Positions 47,368 through 55,839 of a DNA stretch of 64,000 bases are shown here, in pieces. The DNA lies in NCBI GenBank assembly GCA_963781955.1, contig CAWAHU010000001.1, forward strand, positions 1,240,001 through 1,304,000, in the 5' to 3' direction. Position 1 is the first letter of the stretch; each line of letters opens with the position of its first letter. Both the position numbers and the translations under genes were made by a program. Origin of the DNA: Bog-473 sp963781955. Lineage in GTDB: Bacteria; Actinomycetota; Acidimicrobiia; Acidimicrobiales; RAAP-2. The notes beneath the pieces were generated by a model. The model did not search any database and was not told the DNA's origin. It was given only the letters and a program-made list of their open reading frames with translations.

Positions 47368-48659
47368 CGGGCCACCTCGTCATAGACCGAGAGGTCGACG
47401 ACGGGCTCACGCCCGATGGGCCCGAGCAGGCGGGCCGCCTCTTCGAGTGCCTCTTTGCCCGGTGGACGATTGGCCTTCTTGTCGCACGGACGAGCCGTGG
47501 TGAAGGCGGAGAGCACGGCGGCCTCGAGCGCTTCTTTGTGCTCGACACTGCGCACGAGGGCCCCCGATCCTGCCGGGGCCAAGCGATGGGTGACCAGGAT
47601 CGCTCCCGAAGGAGCCACCACGTCGATGGTCGGAGAGCTCAAGCGGTGCCGGACGAGCAGTGTCGTGCCGGCCAGTCCGGGCGGCACCGAGTAGCGATTG
47701 CCCGAGAAGGCGACGCTTGCGTTGTCGGCGACGACACGCTCGACCTCGGTGGTGGCCGGGAACGGGTGAGCCGGCAGGGCGAGCAGCGGTTCGGCATCGG
47801 CCAGTTCACCGACCGTGGTCCGCTCGCCGTTCGGTCCGCGGCGTGCGCGTTCGTCGCCCGTCGTGGCGCAGAAGACGTCGAGCGAGCGTTGGGCGTCCTC
47901 GGGGTTCTTTGCGCTCATGGTGCGCCACCAGCGGCCCGAGGTGAAACGGACCGAGGACTCGACCGCACCCTTGCGATTGCCGCGCCTGGGCGGACAGGGT
48001 TCGACGACGGCCCCGTAGTGCTTGGCCACTGGTGCGAAAGAGGGCTGGACCTCCCTCGTCCCCGGCACGATCACCGTCGCCAGGCGGTCGGTCCGCCACA
48101 CCCTCGCCGTCCCGCCCAGGCGCCGCAGCACCTCGTCCATCGCCTCGATGAGGTGGGCCTGGTCCATCTTCTCGGCCAGCACGCCACGCACCTTGCCCGA
48201 GTGCGACAACGTGCCCAACAACACGTAGGCCGTCCCTCCCCACGGGGCACCCCGTCGCTCGAACCAGTCCCACTGGATCTCCTCGCCGGGCGGATGGTCG
48301 ATCTCGACGGTGTCGCGGCCCTTGACGCCGGCACAGGCTTCGCAGTGGGGCCGGAGCCCGGCCGCCCGCACCTGGCGAACGAAGGAGGGGTAGCTCAGCG
48401 GATAGCCGAGCCGGACGACCTCGTCATAGAGGGCCGAGGCCCAGACGTGCGGGTCGTCGACGAAGCGCGCCGCCAGGTACTTGGTGAACGGCTCGAGCGG
48501 ATCGGGAGCTGATCTGGCCCGGACGCCGGGGACCCGCTCCCCGTTGATGTAGGCCCGGACCGTCTTGCGGTCCCGGCCGAGGTGGCGGGCGATCGCCGAG
48601 ATCGTCCAACCCCTACTTCTCAGTGCATGTGCTTCCACGTCTTCCCCATGTGTGAGCAT
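47364..48659 (-). CDS. istA: IS21 transposase IstA
   Basis: 431 residues from ATG 48659. A helix-turn-helix (RSRGWTISAIARHLGRDRKTVRAYI) is followed by the integrase core: EIQWDWFE with the first catalytic Asp, RVWRTDRLATV with the second, and GNRKGAVESSVRF with the Glu. The C-terminal VAFSGNRYSVPPGL domain is typical of IS21. No internal frameshift. Confidence 0.95.
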   Translation of the reverse strand: MLTHGEDVEAHALRSRGWTISAIARHLGRDRKTVRAYINGERVPGVRARSAPDPLEPFTKYLAARFVDDPHVWASALYDEVVRLGYPLSYPSFVRQVRAAGLRPHCEACAGVKGRDTVEIDHPPGEEIQWDWFERRGAPWGGTAYVLLGTLSHSGKVRGVLAEKMDQAHLIEAMDEVLRRLGGTARVWRTDRLATVIVPGTREVQPSFAPVAKHYGAVVEPCPPRRGNRKGAVESSVRFTSGRWWRTMSAKNPEDAQRSLDVFCATTGDERARRGPNGERTTVGELADAEPLLALPAHPFPATTEVERVVADNASVAFSGNRYSVPPGLAGTTLLVRHRLSSPTIDVVAPSGAILVTHRLAPAGSGALVRSVEHKEALEAAVLSAFTTARPCDKKANRPPGKEALEEAARLLGPIGREPVVDLSVYDEVAR

Positions 48660-48981
48660 GCGGAGCGGGTTCTCCCTTCGAGCTGGTTGCTTGGTCGCTC
48701 TCAGCTTCGAAGGGGGGCCCAACCCCGCGGGTGGATGGTTCAGCTCACCGGGACAGGGTGGGGAATTTCAGTGATCGAGGGTGGGGAGATTCAAAAATCG
48801 CGCACATCGCCGGGACGGCGGGGCGGTTCGGCACTTTCGGGCTAGACCCCCGTTGGGGCGGATGGAAATACGGACTTATGGGGCGGGACGACAGAGGCCG
48901 ACAGGCGGTAGCGGCTCGATCGATGGCGAGGGGCGACGACCAAGCAACCCCGTGCTCGGACGAGGGCCGATGGCGACGCTT

Positions 48982-49155
48982 TCAGTCCGACGCCTCGGGG
49001 ATGAGTTGGATTATCATCTCCCCACATACGGGACATGCGCCTGTGGCTACCCGCCTTCCATCGGCCAGGCGTATCGTCTTGCCGGTGAATGGGCGCTGTT
49101 CCGTGCAGATTATGCAGTAGTCAATGTGTTGATCGCTGCCTGGTCCGGTCTGCAT
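48982..49155 (-). CDS. Small zinc-ribbon protein, DUF5679-like
   Basis: 57 residues. ATG 49155 follows AGGAGAGCT. The sequence has two Cys pairs, YCIICTEQRP (Cys 14/17) and GACPVCGE (Cys 41/44), spaced by TIRLADGRRVATG. This Y-C-x-x-C ... D-G-R-x-A-x-x-G-x-C-P-V-C-G layout is that of DUF5679-type zinc ribbons, which in phages and Actinobacteria are of unknown function. It is intact and lies between the IS21 element and the island end. Confidence 0.65.
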   Translation of the reverse strand: MQTGPGSDQHIDYCIICTEQRPFTGKTIRLADGRRVATGACPVCGEMIIQLIPEASD

Positions 49156-49709
49156 AGCTCTCCTACCTTGGTTGGCAACGCTGCGCTGACCCCGTGTCCC
49201 CTCCGCTCACTGACCCTCAATCTGGATGATGACAGCGCCATCCGCCGCCCGAGTAGAGCCGACCTGACTGAGCGGAGACAACTTTTCGACAACACTTGGC
49301 CCCCAGCCGTCAGGGCAGGGGAGAAGCGGTGGATACCGAGCGGGAGCTGCGGGGCGTGCGAAACCACACATCGACGACCAGCCTTGCACGTCATGACCGT
49401 ATGGGACGACGCGCATCACGCCCCCTTGGTCATCATCTGCGAGGGGTCAACGGACACTGAATCAAACGCTACCTTGGCTCCGTTGCGGTGCCCCGTACGC
49501 CGGTACGGTGCCACGGCCATGTCCCGGTCGCACACGACGGGGGAGAGGCGCAAGTAGGGTCCGGCGGGCCGGACCCGAGCCCATTGTTACCCGCTCACGG
49601 TCCCTTCCCGTGCCCGTCAAGGCTTCCCCTGCGGGCGGTCTGCGACCGGCCTTGACTGGCCCTGGTCGGCGGTTCCCAGGGTTGGATCCTCCAGTCGTAG
49701 TTCGTCGAC
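49156..49709. other. Gene-free stretch before att site 3
   Basis: Open frames exist on both strands, but none has recognisable domains, a convincing ribosome-binding site or consistent codon use. I see no gene here. Confidence 0.5.
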
Positions 49710-49724
49710 GTCCCCCCTCCGACA
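49710..49724 (+). repeat. Attachment-site core 3
   Basis: GTCCCCCCTCCGACA is identical over 15 bases to the 3' end of tRNA-Leu at 34664-34678, in the same orientation. A hairpin resembling that at 39177-39202 follows at 49738-49769. Confidence 0.75.
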
Positions 49725-49725
49725 T

Positions 49726-49830
49726 GCGCTCTGACTAGGAAACGCCCGGCCGTGCGGCCGCGCGTTTCCGTACCCAGGGGGATCGTTGCCCCCGCGTCGC
49801 GTAACGAGATTCAACGGGGTGTGACCAGCC
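49726..49830 (-). pseudogene. 3' scrap of a second integrase gene
   Basis: About 100 bp resemble 39161-39262, the 3' end of the tyrosine recombinase: ctctga..agga..aacgcccggccgtg, then ggatcg..gttgcc-ccgcgtcgc and gagat..aacggg. In minus-strand translation SRYATRGQRS parallels SHKATRRQRA of the fuller copy. A remnant of a third element end. Confidence 0.55.
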
Positions 49831-50062
49831 GTTCCTCGCCGGAACCTCTGGTTCGGCGCTTGCCGGTGTTCCCGCCGCCACCCTGACGCTCGCCGCTTCG
49901 ACGCTGAGTGTTCCGGTGGTGCTTCTCACCTAGTCGGGGATGGTGTCCGCCGGTCCCTTTTGCGGGCCGGCGAGCCGGTGGAGTGGGGTGGGGTGACGCG
50001 AACCGGCACCATGGGGGCACTGCCCTAAGAGGCTCCGGGCATCCGCTGGTGCGAAGGCCCTA

Positions 50063-51394
50063 CTAACCGCGTGTCGATACTGAAAACAGACTCTTCGGGT
50101 CGCAGTGCCAGATCTGATTGTTCGGACTTGTGTCGGCATAGTCGTAAACGAACTTCTGGCCCTTCACCTGCATGAGGGCGAAACAGGCACTCGGGGTCGG
50201 ACTCTGATCCGACATTCCGAGGTGCGCGATTGGCGCATAGACACCACCACCTGTCCACTCAGTCTGCGATGCGGCGTTGTGGAGTACACAAGAAACCGAG
50301 AGGTCGCCGCCACACGCGGACGCTGACTTCGCAAACAACAGCCACGCATCGAGCGCGTACTCGTCATTGGTGTTGATGGGGTCGTGGGCCGCGTAGCGGT
50401 GCATGAGTGCGATGAGCTTCTCGACCCCAGCGCTATGCGACGCCAGTTCGAAGGGCCAGGCCTGTGTCGCGAAGTAGATCGGGGGCAGGGGCCCGGACAC
50501 TGCCGTCTGGGTGGTCGGCTTGCCGAGCTGGTCGGGGATGCCGAGACCCAAGAAGATGAACTTGGGATCGAAGTTGGCGATCTGCATGGCCTGGAAGTAG
50601 GTCTGCACATTGGTGCCGGTCGGAGTCTCAAGCGCTTGGACGCCCTTGGACTGTGCCTGTGCGACGTAGGGTGCCCAGTCGGTCACGGCGAAGGGCGGTT
50701 CCTGCCAGTTGACGACCTTCCAACCTTGCTGCTCGGCCGCCTGCTCCCACTTGCGGGTTGGATCAAGAATGGCCGGTTCATTTGCTGCCCCGATGCCGAA
50801 GTGTTTGACAGCCTGCGGGTATCGACGACCCAACGCTGCGTACCAGCCGGCCTCGATCTCGTCCACTCGGATGTCCTGGGGGTTCACCTGGAGTGCTGCC
50901 GAGTCAGCCTCGTTCGAAACGACGTAGGCGGGGATGCTGCCGAGCCCGCAGGTCACCCTGACCGGGGTGGCCGAGTTGTCGAACACCAGACCGCCACCAA
51001 CCGCCATAAAGTCTTGTTGACACGCCTCTTCGGTCACCTGACCTGCGTTGAACAGGCCGCCGTCTCGGTCGTGGATCACAAGTTTGCGCCCGCCGATGCC
51101 GCCGGCCGCATTGCACCAGGCGGCGAAGGCCTGCGCCAGCTCGAAAAACTCCCTATTTAGACCCGGCTCGGCCGTGTTGCCAGGATCGGCGAAGGTGGCG
51201 ACATTGATGGAACGAGAGCTCACCCCTCGCGCCGTTGCCGCTCCTCCGGGGCCAGACGCGCAAACTGTGCCGATTCCGGGCCAAGAGCCCTTGGCTTGTG
51301 AGGGGCCCGTTGTAGATGCTCCCGCCCTGCCTAATGGCGCCACCGCAATCACAAAGGTGGTGACGGTTGCGAATAGATGGCGATATCTACGCAT
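50063..51394 (-). CDS. Branched-chain amino-acid-type periplasmic binding protein (Peripla_BP_6)
   Basis: 443 residues from ATG 51394 with a signal peptide (HLFATVTTFVIAVAPLGRAGA). The type I binding-protein fold shows INVATFADPGNTAEPGLNREFFELAQAF, then WCNAAGGIGGRKLVIHDRDGG with N-x-x-G-G-I-x-G-R typical of the family, and later KFIFLGLGIPDQLG and a C-terminal Cys-rich lobe. LivJ-like proteins feed Liv ABC importers, but no permease gene is next to it. First gene after att site 3. Confidence 0.85.
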   Translation of the reverse strand: MRRYRHLFATVTTFVIAVAPLGRAGASTTGPSQAKGSWPGIGTVCASGPGGAATARGVSSRSINVATFADPGNTAEPGLNREFFELAQAFAAWCNAAGGIGGRKLVIHDRDGGLFNAGQVTEEACQQDFMAVGGGLVFDNSATPVRVTCGLGSIPAYVVSNEADSAALQVNPQDIRVDEIEAGWYAALGRRYPQAVKHFGIGAANEPAILDPTRKWEQAAEQQGWKVVNWQEPPFAVTDWAPYVAQAQSKGVQALETPTGTNVQTYFQAMQIANFDPKFIFLGLGIPDQLGKPTTQTAVSGPLPPIYFATQAWPFELASHSAGVEKLIALMHRYAAHDPINTNDEYALDAWLLFAKSASACGGDLSVSCVLHNAASQTEWTGGGVYAPIAHLGMSDQSPTPSACFALMQVKGQKFVYDYADTSPNNQIWHCDPKSLFSVSTRG

Positions 51395-51759
51395 CCCCCA
51401 TCTCCTGAGTCGCGCGGCCGAGACGAACAATGCGCACTCTACTGGTGTTGATGTCCACCGAGGGGTCTGCCGCACGGGCTCACTGGCTTGGTATCCCAGA
51501 TCGCTCGATGAGCGACAGGGCACGATGGGCTAAGACAATGACGTCTAATGAAACGATGGTCATCGACGTTTTGGCACTGGACGCCCGGGAGACCAACACC
51601 CTGACGGTGACCCCCCTACTCGGTCTTTGCAGATGGGCGCTTGGTCGTACCCCTCGAGCTGACACCCCTGCCCCCGTACGCCGGGGCGGGGACGCGTTCA
51701 CAACCGGGGCGGGAACGTGCTCCAACCGCGGGTTCGATCGAGGACTTAGGTTGGAGACC

Positions 51760-52707
51760 GTGCCCGAACCCTCAACTTCATCTGAGCAGGTGCGCGACTA
51801 CCTCAATCACTTTGTCGCATGGTGCCAGGCCGAGCAATCGGTCCGGGGCGTGATCCTCCTGGGATCAGCGGCCCAGGACAGTGCATTCGATCCGCTTGCC
51901 GACCTCGACTTAATGGTCATCACCAAGCATCGACGCCGGTTGTCCTCACTGGAATGGTTGGAATTGATTGATCCGGAACCGTTGTTCTCATGGACCTATC
52001 AGTCGCCGGTCGGGGGTGAGACGGTCCGTCAAGCGATCTACGGCGGCCCGCTTGTGGTCGACATCGCCCTGGTGTCCAGTGTCCAAGCGTTTCTCCTTGG
52101 ACTAGCTGTCGTGGGCCTCTCCCGACGCTCCGTGGTTCGTCGTCATCTGCCGGGGTCGGTGACTCTGCAGCTGGACGCATGGCTGGCCATCACAAGACGA
52201 GGGACCAAAGTGCTCCTCGATAAGAACGGTCTGGCGAATCGCATGGCCGTTTCCGTAGCGCAAGTGTCCCCTAAGGTCCCGACGCAAGAGGTCTACCTCA
52301 ACACTGTGCATAGCTTCTTCGGGTTGATTCTGTGGGAATCAAAACAGCTCGTCCGTCATGAGCTGTGGATGGCCTTGGAGACGGTGGATCACCAGGTCAA
52401 GCAATGCCTTCTCAAGATGATTGAGTGGGCTACCATCGCGACCAATCCCCAGCTTGGCGACACCTGGTATGGCGGACGCCGGATGCACGAATGGGCGGAC
52501 CCAAGGTGGGTGAAAGCCCTCAGTCAAACGTGGCCAACCTATGACGTTGACGGAGCGTGGGACGCGCTCCTTGCGACGTTAGAGCTGTTCTCGAACGTGG
52601 CCAAGGAGACAGCGCAGTCTCTTGGGCTCCGGTACCCGGTCGATGGAGAGTTGAGAGTTCGGAGTTGGATCAATGCTCGACGACCAGCCACCCTGTCTGA
52701 TGATTGA
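51760..52707 (+). CDS. ANT(6)/streptomycin adenylyltransferase-like nucleotidyltransferase
   Basis: 315 residues from GTG 51760. The nucleotidyltransferase start is VILLGSAAQDSAF, then PLADLDLMVI with the G-S-x10-D-x-D metal motif. The middle (EWLELIDPEPLFSWTYQSPVGG and VDIALVS), RRGTKVLLDKNGLANRM and LDHQVKQ-type LLKMIEWATIATN match the aminoglycoside 6-adenylyltransferase fold (PF04439). The long start upstream has no homology. Chromosomal relatives are common and many have no proven drug activity, so resistance is only a possibility. Confidence 0.75.
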   Translation: MPEPSTSSEQVRDYLNHFVAWCQAEQSVRGVILLGSAAQDSAFDPLADLDLMVITKHRRRLSSLEWLELIDPEPLFSWTYQSPVGGETVRQAIYGGPLVVDIALVSSVQAFLLGLAVVGLSRRSVVRRHLPGSVTLQLDAWLAITRRGTKVLLDKNGLANRMAVSVAQVSPKVPTQEVYLNTVHSFFGLILWESKQLVRHELWMALETVDHQVKQCLLKMIEWATIATNPQLGDTWYGGRRMHEWADPRWVKALSQTWPTYDVDGAWDALLATLELFSNVAKETAQSLGLRYPVDGELRVRSWINARRPATLSDD

Positions 52708-52814
52708 CGAGTCCCTCGGTCAACACCTCTCGGCCTGACGCATTTGGACCGGGTCCGCCTTCGAACGGAGCAATATCCGTTGACACGCTCGTCCCCTGGG
52801 GCTAGACGTGCCGG

Positions 52815-53618
52815 ATGTCAAACAAGAGCGCAATCGTGACCGGGTGTTCGAGTGGTATTGGGAGGGCAACCGCCCTGGAACTGACCGCACGGGGCTACGA
52901 GGTCGTCGCCACAGCGCGACGCCACGAGTCGATCGCCCATCTGGCCGTCGCGCGTACCTTGACCCTCGACGTCGACTCTGATGAGTCCGTGGCCGCTGCC
53001 CAGGCCACCGTCGGCCCCGTCGACGTCCTGGTGAACAACGCGGGCTTCGGAATCGACGGACCCGTCGAAGCAGTTCCCCTCGTCGAGGTCCGCCGTGCTT
53101 TCGAGACGAACTTCTTCGGCGCGGCGCGCATGATCCAGGCCTTCGTCCCCGCCATGCGCGAGCGGGGCTCGGGCACGATCGTCAACGTCACCTCCGTCGC
53201 GGGAATCGTCGGCGGCCCCTTGGCCGGGTTCTACTCGGCGACCAAGTTCGCCCTCGAGGCGCTGTCCGAGTCACTGCACCTAGAGGTCGGTCACTTCGGC
53301 GTGAAGGTGCTCGTGGTCGAGCCTGGCGCGATCGCAACGCGCTTCGGGGACAACATGGTCGACCTCCGCGGCCAACCCGGACCCTACGCGGAGCTGGCCA
53401 CGAAGTGGGAGAGCGCCATGGGTGTTCTTGGTGGCGGGGAGCCGGCACCAGGTCCCGAGCTCGTGGCGACGAAGATCTGCAATGCGCTGGAAGCAGAGCA
53501 CCGCCCGCTCCGCCTGCCCGTCGGCGCCGACGCCGAGCTGATCGCCGCGAGCCGCCAGGGTGCGAGTTACGACGACTTCGAGGCGGCCATGCGCGAGATC
53601 CTTCAGCTCGACTGGTAG
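52815..53618 (+). CDS. SDR-family oxidoreductase
   Basis: 267 residues, classical short-chain dehydrogenase. The NAD(P) site is TGCSSGIGRATALEL, VLVNNAGFG follows, and the catalytic Ser-Tyr-Lys is in VNVTSVAGIVGG and YSATKFALEAL. The VATARR end of strand 2 suggests NADP. The C-terminal region (EPGAIATRFGDNM and on) matches SDR5C-like enzymes that reduce lipid or steroid carbonyls. Substrate unknown. Confidence 0.9.
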   Translation: MSNKSAIVTGCSSGIGRATALELTARGYEVVATARRHESIAHLAVARTLTLDVDSDESVAAAQATVGPVDVLVNNAGFGIDGPVEAVPLVEVRRAFETNFFGAARMIQAFVPAMRERGSGTIVNVTSVAGIVGGPLAGFYSATKFALEALSESLHLEVGHFGVKVLVVEPGAIATRFGDNMVDLRGQPGPYAELATKWESAMGVLGGGEPAPGPELVATKICNALEAEHRPLRLPVGADAELIAASRQGASYDDFEAAMREILQLDW

Positions 53619-53724
53619 CGCCCCGAACTCTGGAAGTCCGTCGATCTGCCGGACACGTGGGTTGGGCAGACGCCTAACCAGCAACGAACGGGGGATACCC
53701 TGCGCCAGGGCTGGGTGGAGCGTC

Positions 53725-54990
53725 CTAAGAGGAGATCAGGGCGGATCCAGTCTCAGATCCGGCGCCGGATGTGGGAGCGAGCCACTCACGCAGTGCCTCA
53801 TAGACAGTGGGATGGTTGAGCAGATTGAAGTGGTGGAGCCCCCCGAAGTGGCGCGTGTGCTCGAGGGGGAAGGGGATGTGCCCGCCAGTGCGGGATTGGC
53901 CGCGGGCACTGTCGGGCTGGACGAGGAAGTCGCCCACCAATCGACCGAGCGGATGGTTATGGCTTGCTGTCACTGTGGCGCTGATGGCGTAGTGATGGGC
54001 CCAAGGGATGAGAGGAATGTTGCTGGGTTCGCGCTGCGATCCGGGGCCAACGCTGCGCCAATCGTCGTCGAGCAGATAGCCGGCCCTTAGGTCCTTGATT
54101 CCCGCGCTGCGCCTGTCGAGGATCGAAGCCAGCGGCCGACTCTCATCGAGCTTGGCGAACACGCCGCTGAGACGGCTCACCCACTGCTCGAGGCCCGCCC
54201 CCAGATGCGGAGTGCCGAGGTAGAATACGTGGCGCAGCACCGATAACCACGAATGGTTTCTCTGACGCCCATAGTGGCACGCGCTGCGGGAAACCAGCCC
54301 ACCCATCGAATGACTCACGAGGATCAATTCGGCTACCGGAGTCGGCCAGGCTGCCACGACATCATCCAGGAGTGAGGTGAGGTGCTGACCGTTCTCGGAG
54401 ATGTGGAGGCCAGTGTTGTAGCGCACATACACGGGGGTGTAACCAAGATCTTCAGCGAGCCGTGAACCATATGTGGATTCGGTGCCCAAGCCATGGCGAT
54501 CCGCGTGCAGCCTCCACGACTCCTCGGTTTCGCCCAAGCCGTGAAGGAAGACTGCTACCTTCGACGTCGCCTCGGGGAATGCGACTTCGAGACACGCGCG
54601 CTGAGGCACGACGTCTGCTCGAACACGTCGAACAGCCATCGGGATCGCCAGTGGGCTTCCCTGGTCGGCAAGCTCATCACCCAGGGTCGCATTCAGCACC
54701 GCCAATGCCAGGTTGCTCCGGGGAGTCGACCCTGCGGGAAAGGCTGAACCCGCGGTAGCACCGACAAGTTCGCTGCCGACTATGCCAGCAGCCAGACCCG
54801 TCTCTCGGATCAAGGTGTAGACGACGGTGGCGATGAAGTCGTGGATAACTCGGGCTGGGAGACTGACTGGGGCAGCAAATGCGAAGATTCTGCCTGCGAC
54901 GGCGCGATGCACCTGCTCGACGTGCGAAACGGTGTCAGCCAGCGTCCGAGTTGCCAGTTGGCCGCTGGCGCAGATCTCCTCAGGCTTCAT
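53725..54990 (-). CDS. Alpha/beta hydrolase (PGAP1/lipase-like)
   Basis: 421 residues; ATG 54990 follows GAGGGAGGG. The first ~140 residues are helical and unassigned. The hydrolase part has KVAVFLHGLGETEESW (oxyanion loop HGLG), LILVSHSMGGLVSRSACHY with the nucleophile Ser in S-H-S-M-G-G, and VFYLGTPHLGAG, typical of lipases and PGAP1/DUF676 proteins. A late HHFNLLNHP supplies the catalytic His. The product is an esterase or lipase, probably cytosolic as no signal peptide is seen. Confidence 0.85.
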   Translation of the reverse strand: MKPEEICASGQLATRTLADTVSHVEQVHRAVAGRIFAFAAPVSLPARVIHDFIATVVYTLIRETGLAAGIVGSELVGATAGSAFPAGSTPRSNLALAVLNATLGDELADQGSPLAIPMAVRRVRADVVPQRACLEVAFPEATSKVAVFLHGLGETEESWRLHADRHGLGTESTYGSRLAEDLGYTPVYVRYNTGLHISENGQHLTSLLDDVVAAWPTPVAELILVSHSMGGLVSRSACHYGRQRNHSWLSVLRHVFYLGTPHLGAGLEQWVSRLSGVFAKLDESRPLASILDRRSAGIKDLRAGYLLDDDWRSVGPGSQREPSNIPLIPWAHHYAISATVTASHNHPLGRLVGDFLVQPDSARGQSRTGGHIPFPLEHTRHFGGLHHFNLLNHPTVYEALREWLAPTSGAGSETGSALISS

Positions 54991-55189
54991 TACCCTCCCT
55001 CGAACCAAGGCTCGATCCTACAAATATGGCCCTTGGAGACGCCGACCAACGCCATCGTTGGCAACGGGGTCGGGCGAATGCAAGCCCAAGAACACTAGAA
55101 TCTTCCAGAGAGTGGAGAGTTCAGCCAACTGCCGAAAGATGTCGATCTTTCCCGCATGAGGTCGTACTGAAGTCGCGATCATCGGCCTC

Positions 55190-55719
55190 GTGATGCAGAC
55201 CAACGACGACGCTCTGCCCTTCAGTCCGAAGCCGCGCCGGTTTGGACGTAACCGAGTGACGTCCCGCCAGGACGGCGTGGCGAATCGACCTGATTTCCCG
55301 TGGCGAACGAGACCATGCGCCGACTTGGCGAAGTACATCGGCGGCCATCCGTTCGGCAGCATCGGCGAGATCATCGATGTCCCGATGACCGCTCACTTCT
55401 TGGGTGGCTGCACCATCGGTGACAGCCCAGAGGCCGGTGTATCGATTCCCAGCACCGCCTCTACGGGCCTTCGGGACTGCACGTGGTCGATGGGTCGGCG
55501 GTGACCGCCAACATCGGCGTCAACCTCTGTTTGACCATCACGGCACAAGCCGAGCGGGCTATGACGATGTGGCCCGACCGCGGTGACGCCGACCCGAGGC
55601 CAGCGATCAACGAGCCGTACGCACCGATGCCGCCAGTGTTGCCGGCCTTCACAGTGCTCCCCGACGGCACCCCGGCAGCCATCCGCTACGACGGAAGTGG
55701 TGGCCGGCGCGACCCCTAG
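55190..55719 (+). pseudogene. C-terminal fragment of a GMC oxidoreductase (cholesterol-oxidase-like)
   Basis: VPMTAHFLGGCTIGDSPEAGV, then in another frame RLYGPSGLHVVDGSAVTANI and GVNLCLTITAQAERAM. These are the conserved end of GMC oxidoreductases, including the FAD/active-site His-Asn segment. One base is missing at ~55438-55441. The N-terminal ~350 residues with the FAD dinucleotide-binding motif are absent. A dead remnant. Confidence 0.75.
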
Positions 55720-55839
55720 CCTGATTTGCGGCACCCATGGCACACAGGAGGCGAGAGCCGGTGAGATGTTCGAAGACCCTCGGAGGCCAACTGCCGCTCA
55801 AGACGACCCTCAAGGACGAATATCAGCCCTGTGGGCTGC

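Larger units (their letters stand above)
46502..48801 (-). mobile_element. IS21-family insertion sequence
   Basis: ~2.3 kb with istA and istB overlapping at ATGA. The ends carry inverted repeats: GAAATTCCCCAC (46535-46546) pairs with GTGGGGAATTTC (48758-48769), and CCCGGTGAG (46555-46563) with CTCACCGGG (48744-48752). An outer CGATTTCCGAAACTCCCC pairs loosely with GGGGAGATTCAAAAATCG. Exact outer ends and target duplication are not certain. Confidence 0.88.

Noticed and set aside
48781..49557. 258-codon plus-strand frame right of the IS21 element
   Set aside because: It begins in the IS end, lacks any domain, and is antiparallel to the better-supported small zinc-ribbon gene.
55121..55396. 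Minus-strand 91-codon frame opposite the GMC fragment
   Set aside because: The plus strand carries clear GMC oxidoreductase motifs here; the minus frame is a shadow.
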